In this document: positions 17,613 to 25,721 of the stretch, in pieces
Layout of the letters: every line of letters starts with the position of its first letter
How positions within the stretch are numbered: position 1 is the stretch's first letter
NCBI GenBank assembly: GCA_964541375.1
Contig: CAZIPT010000015.1
Coordinates: 1 to 37,273, forward strand
DNA: 37,273 nucleotides
From: JBAXEO01 sp964541375
Lineage (GTDB): Bacteria > Actinomycetota > Coriobacteriia > Anaerosomatales > JAAXUF01
Reading direction: 5' to 3'
Translations under genes and position numbers: made by a program
The notes under the pieces: generated by a model
Database searches by the model: none
What the model was told of the DNA's origin: nothing
What the model saw: the letters and a program-made list of their open reading frames with translations, nothing else

Positions 17613-18388
17613 AACTCGCGATCTCGGGCAAGGGCGGCGTGGGCAAGACCACGCTGTCGTCGAACCTGGCCCGTCTGTGGGCGTCGGAGGGCCGGCGCGT
17701 CGTTGCCATCGACGCCGACCCGGACGCGAACCTCGCGATGGCGCTCGGCGCCACCGATGAGCAGGCTGCGGCCTGCATCCCGCTGTCGAAGCAGGACGCG
17801 CTCATCGAAGAGCGTACCGGTGCGGCGCCCGGCAAGGGCGGCATGTTCATCCTGAACCCCGACGTGTCAGACGTGGTCGACACCTGCGGTGTCGATGTCA
17901 ACGGCGTCACCCTGCTTCGCACCGGGACCGTCGAGTTGGGTGGGGGAGGATGCATGTGCTCTGAGGGCACCTTCCTCAAGGCGTTCATGCGCCACCTGCT
18001 GCTCGACTCCGACGACGTGGCCATTCTCGACATGGAGGCCGGCATCGAGCACCTTGGCCGAGGAACCGCCGAGGGCGTCGACGTCTTCGTCGTGGTCGTG
18101 GAGCCGGGCATGCGCAGCGTTTCGACCGCGTTTGTCGTGCGCTCGCTCGCGGCCGACCTCGGCGTGCGCGACGTGGTCGCCGTCGGCAACCGGGTGCGCG
18201 GCCCTGAGGATGTCGCCTACTTGCGCGAGGTTCTCGGCGACATCGAGCTCATCGGCACGCTGCCCGACAGCGACGAGGTTCGCCGAGCAGACCGCGAGGG
18301 TATCTCACCTTTTGGCATCGACGCGGAGTTCACCGAGGCGCTGCAGTCCATAGCTGCCTCGCTCATCGCACGATCTGCCCGTAGCTGA
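17609..18388 (+). CDS. CooC/AcsF-type nickel-insertion ATPase (second copy)
   Basis: A 259-residue MinD/CooC-type ATPase. GKGGVGKTT (residues about 8-16) is the deviant Walker A, IDADPDANL follows, and Cys115-Met-Cys117 is the nickel-binding CxC motif. It differs clearly from the first copy at 5904: it carries an additional segment around residues 60-90 (KGGMFILNPDV) typical of the AcsF/CooC subgroup, and a different x residue in CxC. Start ATG 17609 overlaps the metF stop (ATGA). It probably matures AcsB or AcsA. I cannot assign the client, so no symbol is given. Confidence 0.88.
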   Translation: MKLAISGKGGVGKTTLSSNLARLWASEGRRVVAIDADPDANLAMALGATDEQAAACIPLSKQDALIEERTGAAPGKGGMFILNPDVSDVVDTCGVDVNGVTLLRTGTVELGGGGCMCSEGTFLKAFMRHLLLDSDDVAILDMEAGIEHLGRGTAEGVDVFVVVVEPGMRSVSTAFVVRSLAADLGVRDVVAVGNRVRGPEDVAYLREVLGDIELIGTLPDSDEVRRADREGISPFGIDAEFTEALQSIAASLIARSARS

Positions 18389-18406
18389 CATACAGGAGGA
18401 AGCCAC

Positions 18407-19231
18407 ATGCTCGTCATCGGTGAAAAGATCAACATCATGAGCAAGACCATCGGCCCGGCCATGAAGGAGCGCGACGCCGGCCCGATCCAGAAGATGGCGT
18501 TGCACCAGGTCGAAGGCGGCGCCGACATCCTCGACATCAACCTCGGCCCGGCGACCAAGGGCGGTCCCGAGATGATGGAGTGGGTCGTCGGCGTGGTGCA
18601 GGACGCCGTGCCCGATACGCGCCTGTGCCTCGACACGATGAACCCGCTGGCGATGGAGGCGGGGCTGAAGGTCTGCAAGCTGCAGGCGGTCATCAACTCG
18701 ACCTCCGCCGAGCGTGCGCGCCTTGAGACGTTCCTCCCGCTCGCGCATACCTACGAGGCCGAGATCATCGGCCTGTGCATGACCGAGAAGGGCGTCTCGC
18801 GCGACTCCAACGAGCGCGTCGAAGCCGCGATGACCATCATGGCCGCCATGATGGAGTTCGAGGTGCCGTTCGACCGCCTCTACCTCGACCCGCTGCTCCT
18901 GCCGGTGGGCGTCGCCCAGCAGCAGGCGCTCGAAGCCGCCGAGGCGATCACGATGTTCGGGCACCTCAACGAGCCGCCGCTCAAGACCACGGTGGGCCTG
19001 TCCAACATCTACAATGGGTGTCCTGAGAACGTGAAGTCGCCGATGGCCGCGGCGCTGCTCGCCCTGCTGATCCCGGCGGGCCTTTCCTCGGCGATCATGG
19101 ACCCCAACGACGAGCTGCAGATGCAGGTCGCGCGAACCGCTCCCGGGGACCTGCAGATGACCGACGCCCTTGAGAAGTCGATGTCGATCTTGCGGAACGA
19201 AACGCTCTACTGTCACTCGTATCTCGACTAG
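18407..19231 (+). CDS. acsE: Methyl-THF:corrinoid iron-sulfur protein methyltransferase
   Basis: A 274-residue pterin-binding TIM barrel of the MeTr/AcsE type, transferring the methyl group from methyl-THF to Co(I) of AcsCD. The opening VIGEKINIM, the GGADILDINLGP segment (residues about 40-51), CLDTMNP, INSTSAE and TTVGLSNIYNG are typical pterin-binding features, including the conserved Asp and Asn residues. It starts at ATG 18407 after AGGAGGAAG. A plain pterin-binding domain could also be dihydropteroate synthase, but the start, length and neighbours all favour AcsE. Confidence 0.95.
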   Translation: MLVIGEKINIMSKTIGPAMKERDAGPIQKMALHQVEGGADILDINLGPATKGGPEMMEWVVGVVQDAVPDTRLCLDTMNPLAMEAGLKVCKLQAVINSTSAERARLETFLPLAHTYEAEIIGLCMTEKGVSRDSNERVEAAMTIMAAMMEFEVPFDRLYLDPLLLPVGVAQQQALEAAEAITMFGHLNEPPLKTTVGLSNIYNGCPENVKSPMAAALLALLIPAGLSSAIMDPNDELQMQVARTAPGDLQMTDALEKSMSILRNETLYCHSYLD

Positions 19232-19245
19232 GAAGCGACTCGCAC

Positions 19246-19755
19246 TTGACCGAGCATATCTGCGCCTTTGAGAAGGAGTCCGACGGGGCCGATCTGACCC
19301 TGCTCGATGCTGTGCTCGCGCGTCATCAGGACGACGCCGGCGCGCTGATTCCGCTGCTCCAGGAGGTGCAGGAGGTCTACGGCTATCTGCCCCGGGCAGT
19401 CCTTGCTGAGATCGCGCGACGCCGCTCGACACCCTACGCCGAGGTATACGGCGTAGCGACGTTCTACGCTCAGTTCCATTTCTCGCCCCGAGGAAAGACG
19501 ATCATCAAGATCTGCACGGGAACCGCCTGCCACGTCGCGGGTGCTCCCGACGTGATCCGCGCCATCACCGACGAGCTCAACCTCGAAGTCGGTGCGACCT
19601 CCGATGATATGCGCTTCACCATCGAGGCCGTCGCGTGTGTCGGCTGCTGTGGGCTGGCGCCGGTGACCGTGGTCGGCGACCATCCCAACGGCCAGCTCGA
19701 CGCCGGCAAGGCCCGCAAGCTCGCGAAGCGACTCGTCCGGGAGGCCGCCGAGTGA
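19246..19755 (+). CDS. NuoE-like [2Fe-2S] subunit of the formate dehydrogenase complex
   Basis: A 169-residue thioredoxin-like ferredoxin of the NuoE/HydC family. The four cluster ligands are visible in CTGTAC and CVGCC. The VQEVYGYLP and VYGVATFYAQF segments are family hallmarks. The start is TTG 19246, 14 bases after acsE, with a GGAAG site; no ATG or GTG nearby gives a better length. It overlaps the NuoF-like gene (GTGA) and is followed by fdhA, so it is the electron-relay subunit of an NAD-linked formate dehydrogenase, not part of respiratory complex I. Confidence 0.92.
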   Translation: MTEHICAFEKESDGADLTLLDAVLARHQDDAGALIPLLQEVQEVYGYLPRAVLAEIARRRSTPYAEVYGVATFYAQFHFSPRGKTIIKICTGTACHVAGAPDVIRAITDELNLEVGATSDDMRFTIEAVACVGCCGLAPVTVVGDHPNGQLDAGKARKLAKRLVREAAE

Positions 19756-21551
19756 CCCCGCCCGTCGACACCGCGGTCGCCGAGATCCGCGTCTGCGCGG
19801 GTTCGGGCTGCGTGGCGAACGGCTCGCTCGAGATTGCCGATCGCTTCGAAGCCGCGATCGCAGCCGCCGACGCCGCCGATCGCATCAAGGTCGTGCGTAC
19901 CGGCTGCCACGGCCTCTGCGCGCTCGGTCCTGTGGTCGTGGTCGCGCCTGACGGCGTCTTCTATCCGAGTGTCCACGACGAAGCCGCTGACGAGGTCGTT
20001 GCGGCGCTCATCGCAGGCACCGGGCCGGTTGACTCGGCGCTCTATCGCGAGGACGGGGAACCGATCGTTCGCTATGCCGACGTCCCCTTCAACGCGCAAC
20101 AGCACCGTATCGTGCTGCGCAACTGCGGCGTCATCGACCCGGAGAGCCTGCAGAGCGCAGTCGACGCAGGCGCCTATGAAGGCCTGCGCAAGACGCTTGA
20201 GACCAAGTCCCCGGAAGACGTCATCGAGGAAGTCCTGGCGTCCAACCTGCGTGGCCGGGGAGGAGCGGGGTTCCCTACGGGCATGAAGTGGAAGCTCGCC
20301 CGGGGCAGCGAGGGCCCCAAGAAGTACATGATCTGCAACGCCGACGAAGGCGATCCTGGCGCGTTCATGGATCGCAGCGTCCTCGAAGGCGACCCCCACG
20401 CCGTGCTCGAAGGCCTCGCCATCGCCGGCTACGCGATCGGCGCCGATGAGGCGTACGTGTACGTTCGCGCCGAGTACCCGCTGGCGGTCAAGCGCTTGCG
20501 CAAGGCGATCGACGACGCCAACTCCGCCGGGTATCTCGGCGAAGGGCTGTTCGGGTCCGACTTCTCGTTCAGCGTCAACATCCGCGAAGGGGCGGGTGCG
20601 TTCGTGTGCGGCGAGGAGACGGCCCTCATGACCTCGGTCGAAGGCGGCCGAGGCATGCCGCGACCGCGCCCGCCGTTCCCCACGACGTCGGGGTTGTGGA
20701 ACAAGCCGACCTGCATCAACAACGTCGAGACGCTGGCCAACGTCGCCTGGATCATGAACCACGGTGCGGACGCCTACTCGGCGTTCGGCAGCGGTACCAG
20801 CAGGGGCACGAAGGTCTTTGCGATCACCGGCAAGGTCAAGAACAGCGGCCTGGTCGAAGTGCCCTTCGGGCTGACGCTCGACCAGCTCATCAACGGCGTC
20901 GGCGGCGGGTGTCTCGGCGGCAAGGCGGCCAAGGCGGTGCAGATCGGCGGGCCAAGCGGCGGATGTATCCCGGCGAGCATGTTCGACACGCCGGTCGAGT
21001 ACGACGCGCTCATGGCCGCCGGTGCGGTCGTGGGGTCCGGCGGCATGGTCGTCGTCGACGACACCACCTGCATGGTCGACCTCGCGCGCTACTTCCTCGC
21101 GTTCACGCAGGAGGAGTCGTGCGGCAAGTGCGTTCCGTGCCGCATCGGCACCAAGCGCATGCTCGAGATCGTCACGCGCATCACGGCTGGTGAGGGCCGC
21201 GAGGGCGACATCGAGCTGCTGGAGCAGCTCGGGACGGTGGTCAAGAGCGCTTCGTTGTGCCAGCTCGGCGGGACGGCACCCAACCCGGTCCTCACCACCA
21301 TCAAGTACTTCCGCGAAGAGTACGAGGAGCACATTCGCGACAAGAAGTGCCGCGCGCACGCGTGCGCCGCACTCTCGAACTACGTGGTCATCCCGGACGC
21401 CTGCAAGGGCTGCGGCATCTGCAAGAAGAACTGCCCGGTGAACGCGATCTCCGGCGAGCCGAAAGGCATCTATGAGATCGACGCGGAGACCTGCATCAAG
21501 TGCGGGATCTGCGAAGCCAAGTGCCCGTTCGACGCAATCGTGAAGGCGTAG
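19752..21551 (+). CDS. NuoF-like NADH-binding flavoprotein subunit with N- and C-terminal Fe-S domains
   Basis: A 599-residue subunit. Order of domains: an N-terminal thioredoxin-like [2Fe-2S] domain (CAGSGC, CHGLC); the FMN- and NADH-binding NuoF core with GRGGAGFPTGMKW and NADEGDPGAFMD; a C-terminal [4Fe-4S] site (ESCGKCVPCRIG and a later Cys); and two ferredoxin clusters (CKGCGICKKNCP and CIKCGICEAKCP). This architecture matches HydB-type subunits of NAD-dependent or electron-bifurcating hydrogenases and formate dehydrogenases. GTG 19752 overlaps the previous stop; codons further upstream are shadows. It would pass electrons between NAD(H), possibly ferredoxin, and FdhA. Confidence 0.93.
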   Translation: MTPPVDTAVAEIRVCAGSGCVANGSLEIADRFEAAIAAADAADRIKVVRTGCHGLCALGPVVVVAPDGVFYPSVHDEAADEVVAALIAGTGPVDSALYREDGEPIVRYADVPFNAQQHRIVLRNCGVIDPESLQSAVDAGAYEGLRKTLETKSPEDVIEEVLASNLRGRGGAGFPTGMKWKLARGSEGPKKYMICNADEGDPGAFMDRSVLEGDPHAVLEGLAIAGYAIGADEAYVYVRAEYPLAVKRLRKAIDDANSAGYLGEGLFGSDFSFSVNIREGAGAFVCGEETALMTSVEGGRGMPRPRPPFPTTSGLWNKPTCINNVETLANVAWIMNHGADAYSAFGSGTSRGTKVFAITGKVKNSGLVEVPFGLTLDQLINGVGGGCLGGKAAKAVQIGGPSGGCIPASMFDTPVEYDALMAAGAVVGSGGMVVVDDTTCMVDLARYFLAFTQEESCGKCVPCRIGTKRMLEIVTRITAGEGREGDIELLEQLGTVVKSASLCQLGGTAPNPVLTTIKYFREEYEEHIRDKKCRAHACAALSNYVVIPDACKGCGICKKNCPVNAISGEPKGIYEIDAETCIKCGICEAKCPFDAIVKA

Positions 21552-21555
21552 CGCC

Positions 21556-24282
21556 GTGACCATCGAAGCGGACATCACCATGATCACGCTCACGGTCGAC
21601 GGCCGAACCGTCACTGCGCGCGAGGGTGCCACCGTGCTCGAGGCGTGCCGAGAAGCCGGCATCGAGATTCCGACGCTCTGTCACGATCCGCGCCTCGAGC
21701 CCTTTGGCGCGTGCCGCCTGTGCGTCGTGGAGATCGAAGGTATGCGGGGCTACCCGACGTCGTGCACGACGCTGGTGAGTGAGGGAATGGTCGTCGCCAC
21801 CGAGAGCGAGGCTCTTCACGGAATCCGGTCTACCATCGTCGAGCTGCTTCTCTCGGATCACAGGGTCGAGTGCCTGACGTGCGAATCCAACGGTGGTTGC
21901 GGACTTCAGGATGCCGCGTACTCACTGGGAATCGAGACGTCGCGCTTCGAGGGCGAGAAGCACTTCTCACAAGTTGACGAGTCCAACCCACTCATCCAAC
22001 GGGACCTCGCCAAGTGCATCTCGTGCGGGCGCTGCGTGAGGATCTGCCACGAGGTCCAGGGCTGTGACGTGTGGGGCTACACGGGACGGGGATTCGACGC
22101 GGTCCCCAATACGCCCTTTGGCGCCTCGATGCTGGCGGCGGGATGCGAGTTCTGCGGCCAATGCGTCTCGACGTGCCCCACCGGTGCCCTCATCGACAAA
22201 CCCAGCAGGTTCGCGGGCCGTCCGTGGGAAGTCACGTGGACGCAGACGACCTGCGGCTACTGCGGTGTGGGATGTACGATCGAATTCGCGACCAAGGGTG
22301 GCCGCATCGTCGGTGCGCGTGCTCCTCTGGACAAGGGCCCCAACTACGGCAACCTCTGCGCGAAGGGTCGATACGGCTGGAGTTTCGCGCAGCATCCCGA
22401 CAGGCTCACGACTCCGCTCATCAAGCGCGATGGCGAGTTCGTCGAATCGACCTGGGACGAAGCACTCGCCCTCGTCGCCGAGAAGCTCACCACGATCCAA
22501 GCCGAACACGGCAGCGACGCGATCGCGGGGCTTGCCTCGGCGAAGTGCACCAACGAGGAGAACTACCTGTTCCAGAAGCTCATGCGGGCGGGAATCGGGA
22601 CGCACAACATCGACCATTGCGCCCGGCTTTGACACAGCTCCACGGTGGCCGGTCTGGCCGCAGCATTCGGGAGTGGCGCGATGACGAACTCGATCGACGA
22701 CCTCGGTCAGGCCGACGTCGTGCTTGTCGTGGGTTCGAACACCACAGAGGCGCATCCCATCATCGGCGTCGAGCTCAAGAAGGCGGCACTGCACGGGACG
22801 CGCATCTTCGTCGTCGACCCGCGCCAGATCCGCCTGACGCGTCACGCCGAGAAGTGGCTGCCGGTTGAACCCGGCGCCAACATCGCGCTCGTCAACGCGA
22901 TGATGCGCATCATCATCGAGGAAGGACTCGCCGACGACGAGTTCATCTCGGCACGTACCGAGGGCTTCGAGGCGGTGCGCGCGCTCGTCGCGGACTACGA
23001 TCTGGAACGGGCGGCCGAGCTGACGGGGCTCTCCGTCGGCGACATCCGCGAGCTTGCAATCGCCTACGGCTCGGCGGAGCGGGCGTCGATCGTCTACGCG
23101 ATGGGCGTCACCCAGCATGAGACCGGTACGACCCAGGTCCGGGCGCTCGCCAACCTGGCCATGCTCACCGGCAACGTCGGCCGTCCCGGCACCGGGGTCA
23201 ATCCGCTACGTGGCCAGAACAACGTGCAGGGCGCCTGCGACTTGGCGTGCCTGCCGGACTGTCTGCCCGGCTACCAGAAGCTCGGCGTACCCGGAACGGT
23301 CGAGAACTTCTGCGATTTCTGGGAGACGCCGCACGAGCTCTCAGTCGAGACCGGACTGACGCTGGTCGAGATGATGGACGCAGCGATCGCCGGTGAGCTC
23401 AGAGCGATGTACATCATGGGCGAGAACCCGGTAATCGCCGACCCTGACCAGGCTCACGTCCTGTCGGCGCTTCAGAGCCTCGACTTCCTCGTGGTGCAGG
23501 ACATCTTCATGACCGAGACCGCGTCACTGGCGGACGTAGTGTTGCCGGCTGCGTCGTTCCTCGAGAAGGACGGCACGTTCACCAATACCGATCGTCGCAT
23601 CAAGCGTGCGCGCAAAGTCATCGACTCGCCGGGTGAGGCCCTCGCCGACGGCGACATCATCGTCCGCCTGTCTCACCTGCTCGGCATCGACGACGAGTAC
23701 GCCTCCCCGGCCGAGGTGATGTTCGAGACGTCGTCGGTCAGACCGCAGTACGGCGGTGTCAGCTACCCCCGCCTCGAGGCGGAAGGTGAGATGCGCGGGC
23801 CGTGCCCCGACGACGACCATCCCGGAACCGCCATCCTCCACGCCGAGACCTTCACGCGCGGTCTGGGCGAGTTCGCCGCCGTCGACTACGTGCCACCCGC
23901 CGAGCAGGCCGACGAGCACCGTCCGCTGATCCTGACGACCGGTCGCCACCTCTGGAACTTCCACACCAACACGATGACGCGGCGCACTGCTGGGTTGAGC
24001 GAGCTCAACGACCACGGGTATCTCGAGATGAACCCGACCGACGCGCGAGACATGGGAATCTGTGACGGCGACGAAGTCGAAGTGACGAGCGCTCATGGCT
24101 CGGTGAGGGTCAAGGCCCGCGTCGATCGCTCGAGCGCTCCGAAGCGTGGGGTCGTCTTCATGCCGTGCCACTTCGCGGATGCGTCGGCAAACCGGCTCAC
24201 CGCCATCAATCTCGGCCCGACCGCGAAGATACCGGGCCTCAAGGTCACCGCCGTGGAAGTGCGCAAGGTCGACTCGGTCTAG
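21556..24282 (+). CDS. fdhA: Formate dehydrogenase alpha subunit, selenocysteine-containing
   Basis: A 908-residue molybdo/tungsto-bispterin formate dehydrogenase that must be read through TGA 22630-22632 as selenocysteine (residue 359). The reading frame is identical on both sides, and the flanking residues CARL-U-HSSTVAG match the Sec site of the family. Domains: N-terminal [2Fe-2S] (CHDPRLEPFGACRLC), a NuoG-like His/Cys cluster (HRVECLTCESNGGC), two [4Fe-4S] sites (CISCGRCVRIC, CEFCGQCVSTCP), the catalytic [4Fe-4S] (CGYCGVGC), then the bispterin domains. GTG 21556 follows GAAGG; ATG 21580 is the alternative start and matches the usual N-terminus MITLTVDG. It lies directly behind the NuoEF-like genes. 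A plain gene caller would split it in two. Confidence 0.95.
22630..22661 (+). promoter_or_regulatory. UGA selenocysteine codon with bacterial SECIS hairpin
   Basis: Immediately after the TGA, bases 22645-22650 pair with 22656-22661 (6 bp, one G-T) and close on a GGTCT loop at 22651-22655. The loop starts 18 bases after the TGA, the spacing I recall for E. coli fdhF. U at position 17 and GU at 23-24, counted from the U of UGA, match the SelB-contact bases reported there. SelB would bind this hairpin to recruit Sec-tRNA. The sel genes are not in this window. Confidence 0.9.
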
Positions 24283-24299
24283 ATGTGCGGCTGCGCGTC

Positions 24300-24313
24300 C
24301 CGAGAAGCCTCGG
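24300..24313. terminator. Small hairpin between convergent fdhA and the zinc-ribbon gene
   Basis: CCGAG at 24300-24304 pairs with CTCGG at 24309-24313 around a 4-base loop, 17 bases after the fdhA stop and 10 bases before the end of the convergent gene. It is short and lacks a T-run, so its function as a shared terminator is a guess from position. Confidence 0.3.
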
Positions 24314-24322
24314 AACGGAGGG

Positions 24323-24556
24323 CTACTCGTGCTCCGTCGGCATCTGACCGCGCAGCATCGCGCAAGTTCCGGCCGCCGGGCACCAGTCCGCGCAGTTGCC
24401 ATTGCGTTGGCGCATGACCCGGTAGCCGCACCGGGGACACTTCCGGGCCTGCTCATCCGAGAAGAACTCGACGTCGTAGCTGCACTCGGGGCAGGGCACG
24501 TCCTCGGCGGTCAGCGACCGAGCGTCTTGTCCGGGACAACCGGATAGGTCGGGCAT
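24323..24556 (-). CDS. Small zinc-ribbon-like protein of unknown function
   Basis: A 77-residue protein with eight cysteines. Cys22-Pro-Glu-Cys25 and Cys40-Pro-Arg-Cys43 form a zinc-ribbon pair 14 residues apart. Cys55, Cys59 and Cys65 form a second group in CADWCPAAGTC, and Cys7 stands alone. The ATG at 24556 has a GGAGG site 6 bases upstream on the minus strand, which decides the start over a longer frame. It converges on fdhA. I do not recognise a named family with certainty. Zinc or Fe-S binding is plausible, and any link to formate dehydrogenase is only positional. Confidence 0.75.
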   Translation of the reverse strand: MPDLSGCPGQDARSLTAEDVPCPECSYDVEFFSDEQARKCPRCGYRVMRQRNGNCADWCPAAGTCAMLRGQMPTEHE

Positions 24557-24571
24557 GACATGCCTCCTTCG

Positions 24572-24593
24572 CTCGCCGCGGAGCAGCGGCGAG
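24572..24593 (-). promoter_or_regulatory. Perfect 8-bp hairpin in the 5' leader of the zinc-ribbon gene
   Basis: CTCGCCGC at 24572-24579 pairs perfectly with GCGGCGAG at 24586-24593 around a 6-base loop. On the minus strand it ends about 4-5 bases before the GGAGG ribosome binding site, so it would sit in the mRNA leader next to the site. It may influence translation or mRNA stability, or be a protein-binding site in the divergent gene interval. Confidence 0.45.
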
Positions 24594-24704
24594 ACTTCGG
24601 GCCACTGCAACCATCTTGCCGCACGCGGGCAGGGTTTGACAGTTCGACGCACGGCGGGTGCCACGGGCGGCGTGTGTCGTGCGGCGGGCGGCGAAGACGC
24701 GCGC

Positions 24705-24733
24705 GCCACAGGGCATGAGCATCGCTGTATGAT
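24705..24733 (+). promoter_or_regulatory. Candidate promoter of the NYN-domain gene
   Basis: TATGAT at 24728-24733 is one base from the sigma-70-type -10 consensus. GCCACA at 24705-24710, 17 bases upstream, is a weak -35. It would give a leader of about 50 bases before the ATG at 24788. The 231-base divergent interval 24557-24787 holds nothing else I can call apart from the leader hairpin at 24572. Confidence 0.4.
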
Positions 24734-24787
24734 GAGGGGGAGGGGATTCGCAAACAACCTGTTCTTCCACGTAGGAGGTACATCTCC

Positions 24788-25561
24788 ATGGCCGACGGTT
24801 CACATAGCCTTGCCGTGTTCATCGATTTCGAGAACCTGGCACTTGGTCTGACCCCGCGAGGCGGCGGTCGTCGCGCCAAGAAGACCGAGATCCTTGATAT
24901 GCAGCGCGTTCTCGAGCGACTGGTCGAGAAGGGCAAGGTCGTCGCAAAGCGCGCCTACGCTGACTGGGCCCGTTTCGGCGAGTACACCACGCCGCTCCAT
25001 GAGCTCGGCATCGAGCTCATGGAGATTCCCGAGCGGGGCATGACCGGCAAGAACTCCGCGGATATCAGGCTGGTCGTCGACGCGATGGAGCTGTCGTACG
25101 CCAAAGAGCACATCGACACATTCGTGATCGTGTCTGGCGACAGTGACTTCACGCCTCTGGTACTGCGCCTCAAGGAGAACGGCAAGGCCGTGGTCGGGGT
25201 GGGCATGAAGGACTCGACAAGTGACCTGCTCGCCGCGAACTGCGACGAATTCATCTACTACGAGGACATAGGCGCCTCGGCCGGTGCGCCGACACTCGGC
25301 GAGTCAGTACCACGCGCCAAGCGTCCGGCCTTCAAGCTGCTGTTCGAGACGATCGAGGCGCTGCAACGTGAGAATGTGGGCGCCATGCACTCGTCATTGC
25401 TCAAAGACACGATGAAGCGCAAGCAGCCGCAGTTCTCGGAGAGCTCGTACGGCTACCGGTCGTTCACACAACTGCTCGAAGATGCGCAGAAGCTCGGCTT
25501 CGTGACGCTTAAGAAGGACGCGCGGTCGGGTACGTACGTGGTGGAGGGTTTCCAGGGCTAG
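24788..25561 (+). CDS. NYN-domain (LabA/DUF88-like) protein with C-terminal OST-HTH/LOTUS-like domain
   Basis: A 257-residue protein. Residues 1-150 form a NYN/PIN-like nuclease fold with conserved acidic residues visible in FIDFENLA, KNSADIRLVVDAME and IVSGDSDFTPLV. Residues about 175-255 resemble an OST-HTH/LOTUS winged-helix domain (FKLLFETIEAL through FSESSYGYRSFTQLLEDAQKLGFV), thought to bind RNA. ATG 24788 follows a strong GTAGGAGG site. Together these suggest an RNA-directed ribonuclease or RNA-binding regulator; target and pathway are unknown. It appears monocistronic. Confidence 0.85.
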   Translation: MADGSHSLAVFIDFENLALGLTPRGGGRRAKKTEILDMQRVLERLVEKGKVVAKRAYADWARFGEYTTPLHELGIELMEIPERGMTGKNSADIRLVVDAMELSYAKEHIDTFVIVSGDSDFTPLVLRLKENGKAVVGVGMKDSTSDLLAANCDEFIYYEDIGASAGAPTLGESVPRAKRPAFKLLFETIEALQRENVGAMHSSLLKDTMKRKQPQFSESSYGYRSFTQLLEDAQKLGFVTLKKDARSGTYVVEGFQG

Positions 25562-25620
25562 AAGGTGGGTCGCCACGAGTTCGTGACACTGCTCACACGC
25601 GTTGCGCCGTGTTCGCTCAT

Positions 25621-25650
25621 GTGACACCCGCCGACTGCCGATGGTACAGT
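25621..25650 (+). promoter_or_regulatory. Candidate promoter of the secreted NlpC/P60-like gene
   Basis: GTGACA at 25621-25626 and TACAGT at 25645-25650 are separated by 18 bases, a reasonable sigma-70-type arrangement. The leader to ATG 25722 would be about 65 bases. The rest of the 160-base gap 25562-25721 shows no gene. Confidence 0.45.
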
Positions 25651-25721
25651 TGCAAGCGCCGTGCACAAGATCACGCCATTCATCGTAGCTGCAGTAGAAG
25701 TCGAAGCTTGAGGCGGATGTC

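Noticed and set aside
19470..21662. A 730-codon open frame on the minus strand opposite the NuoE/NuoF-like genes
   Set aside because: Same type of coding shadow; the plus strand carries complete Fe-S motifs in two frames that explain the region.
22630..22632. Reading fdhA as a pseudogene or as two genes because of the TGA
   Set aside because: The frame is preserved, the residues around the codon are the Sec site of the family, and a SECIS hairpin with correct spacing follows.
24636..24641. TTGACA as the -35 of the NYN-domain gene
   Set aside because: The hexamer is perfect, but the bases 16-19 downstream (around TGCCAC) contain no acceptable -10; the TATGAT at 24728 is too far away.
24557..24757. 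A longer version of the small zinc-ribbon protein
   Set aside because: The upstream extension is Pro/Arg-rich without conservation features, while ATG 24556 has a well-placed GGAGG.
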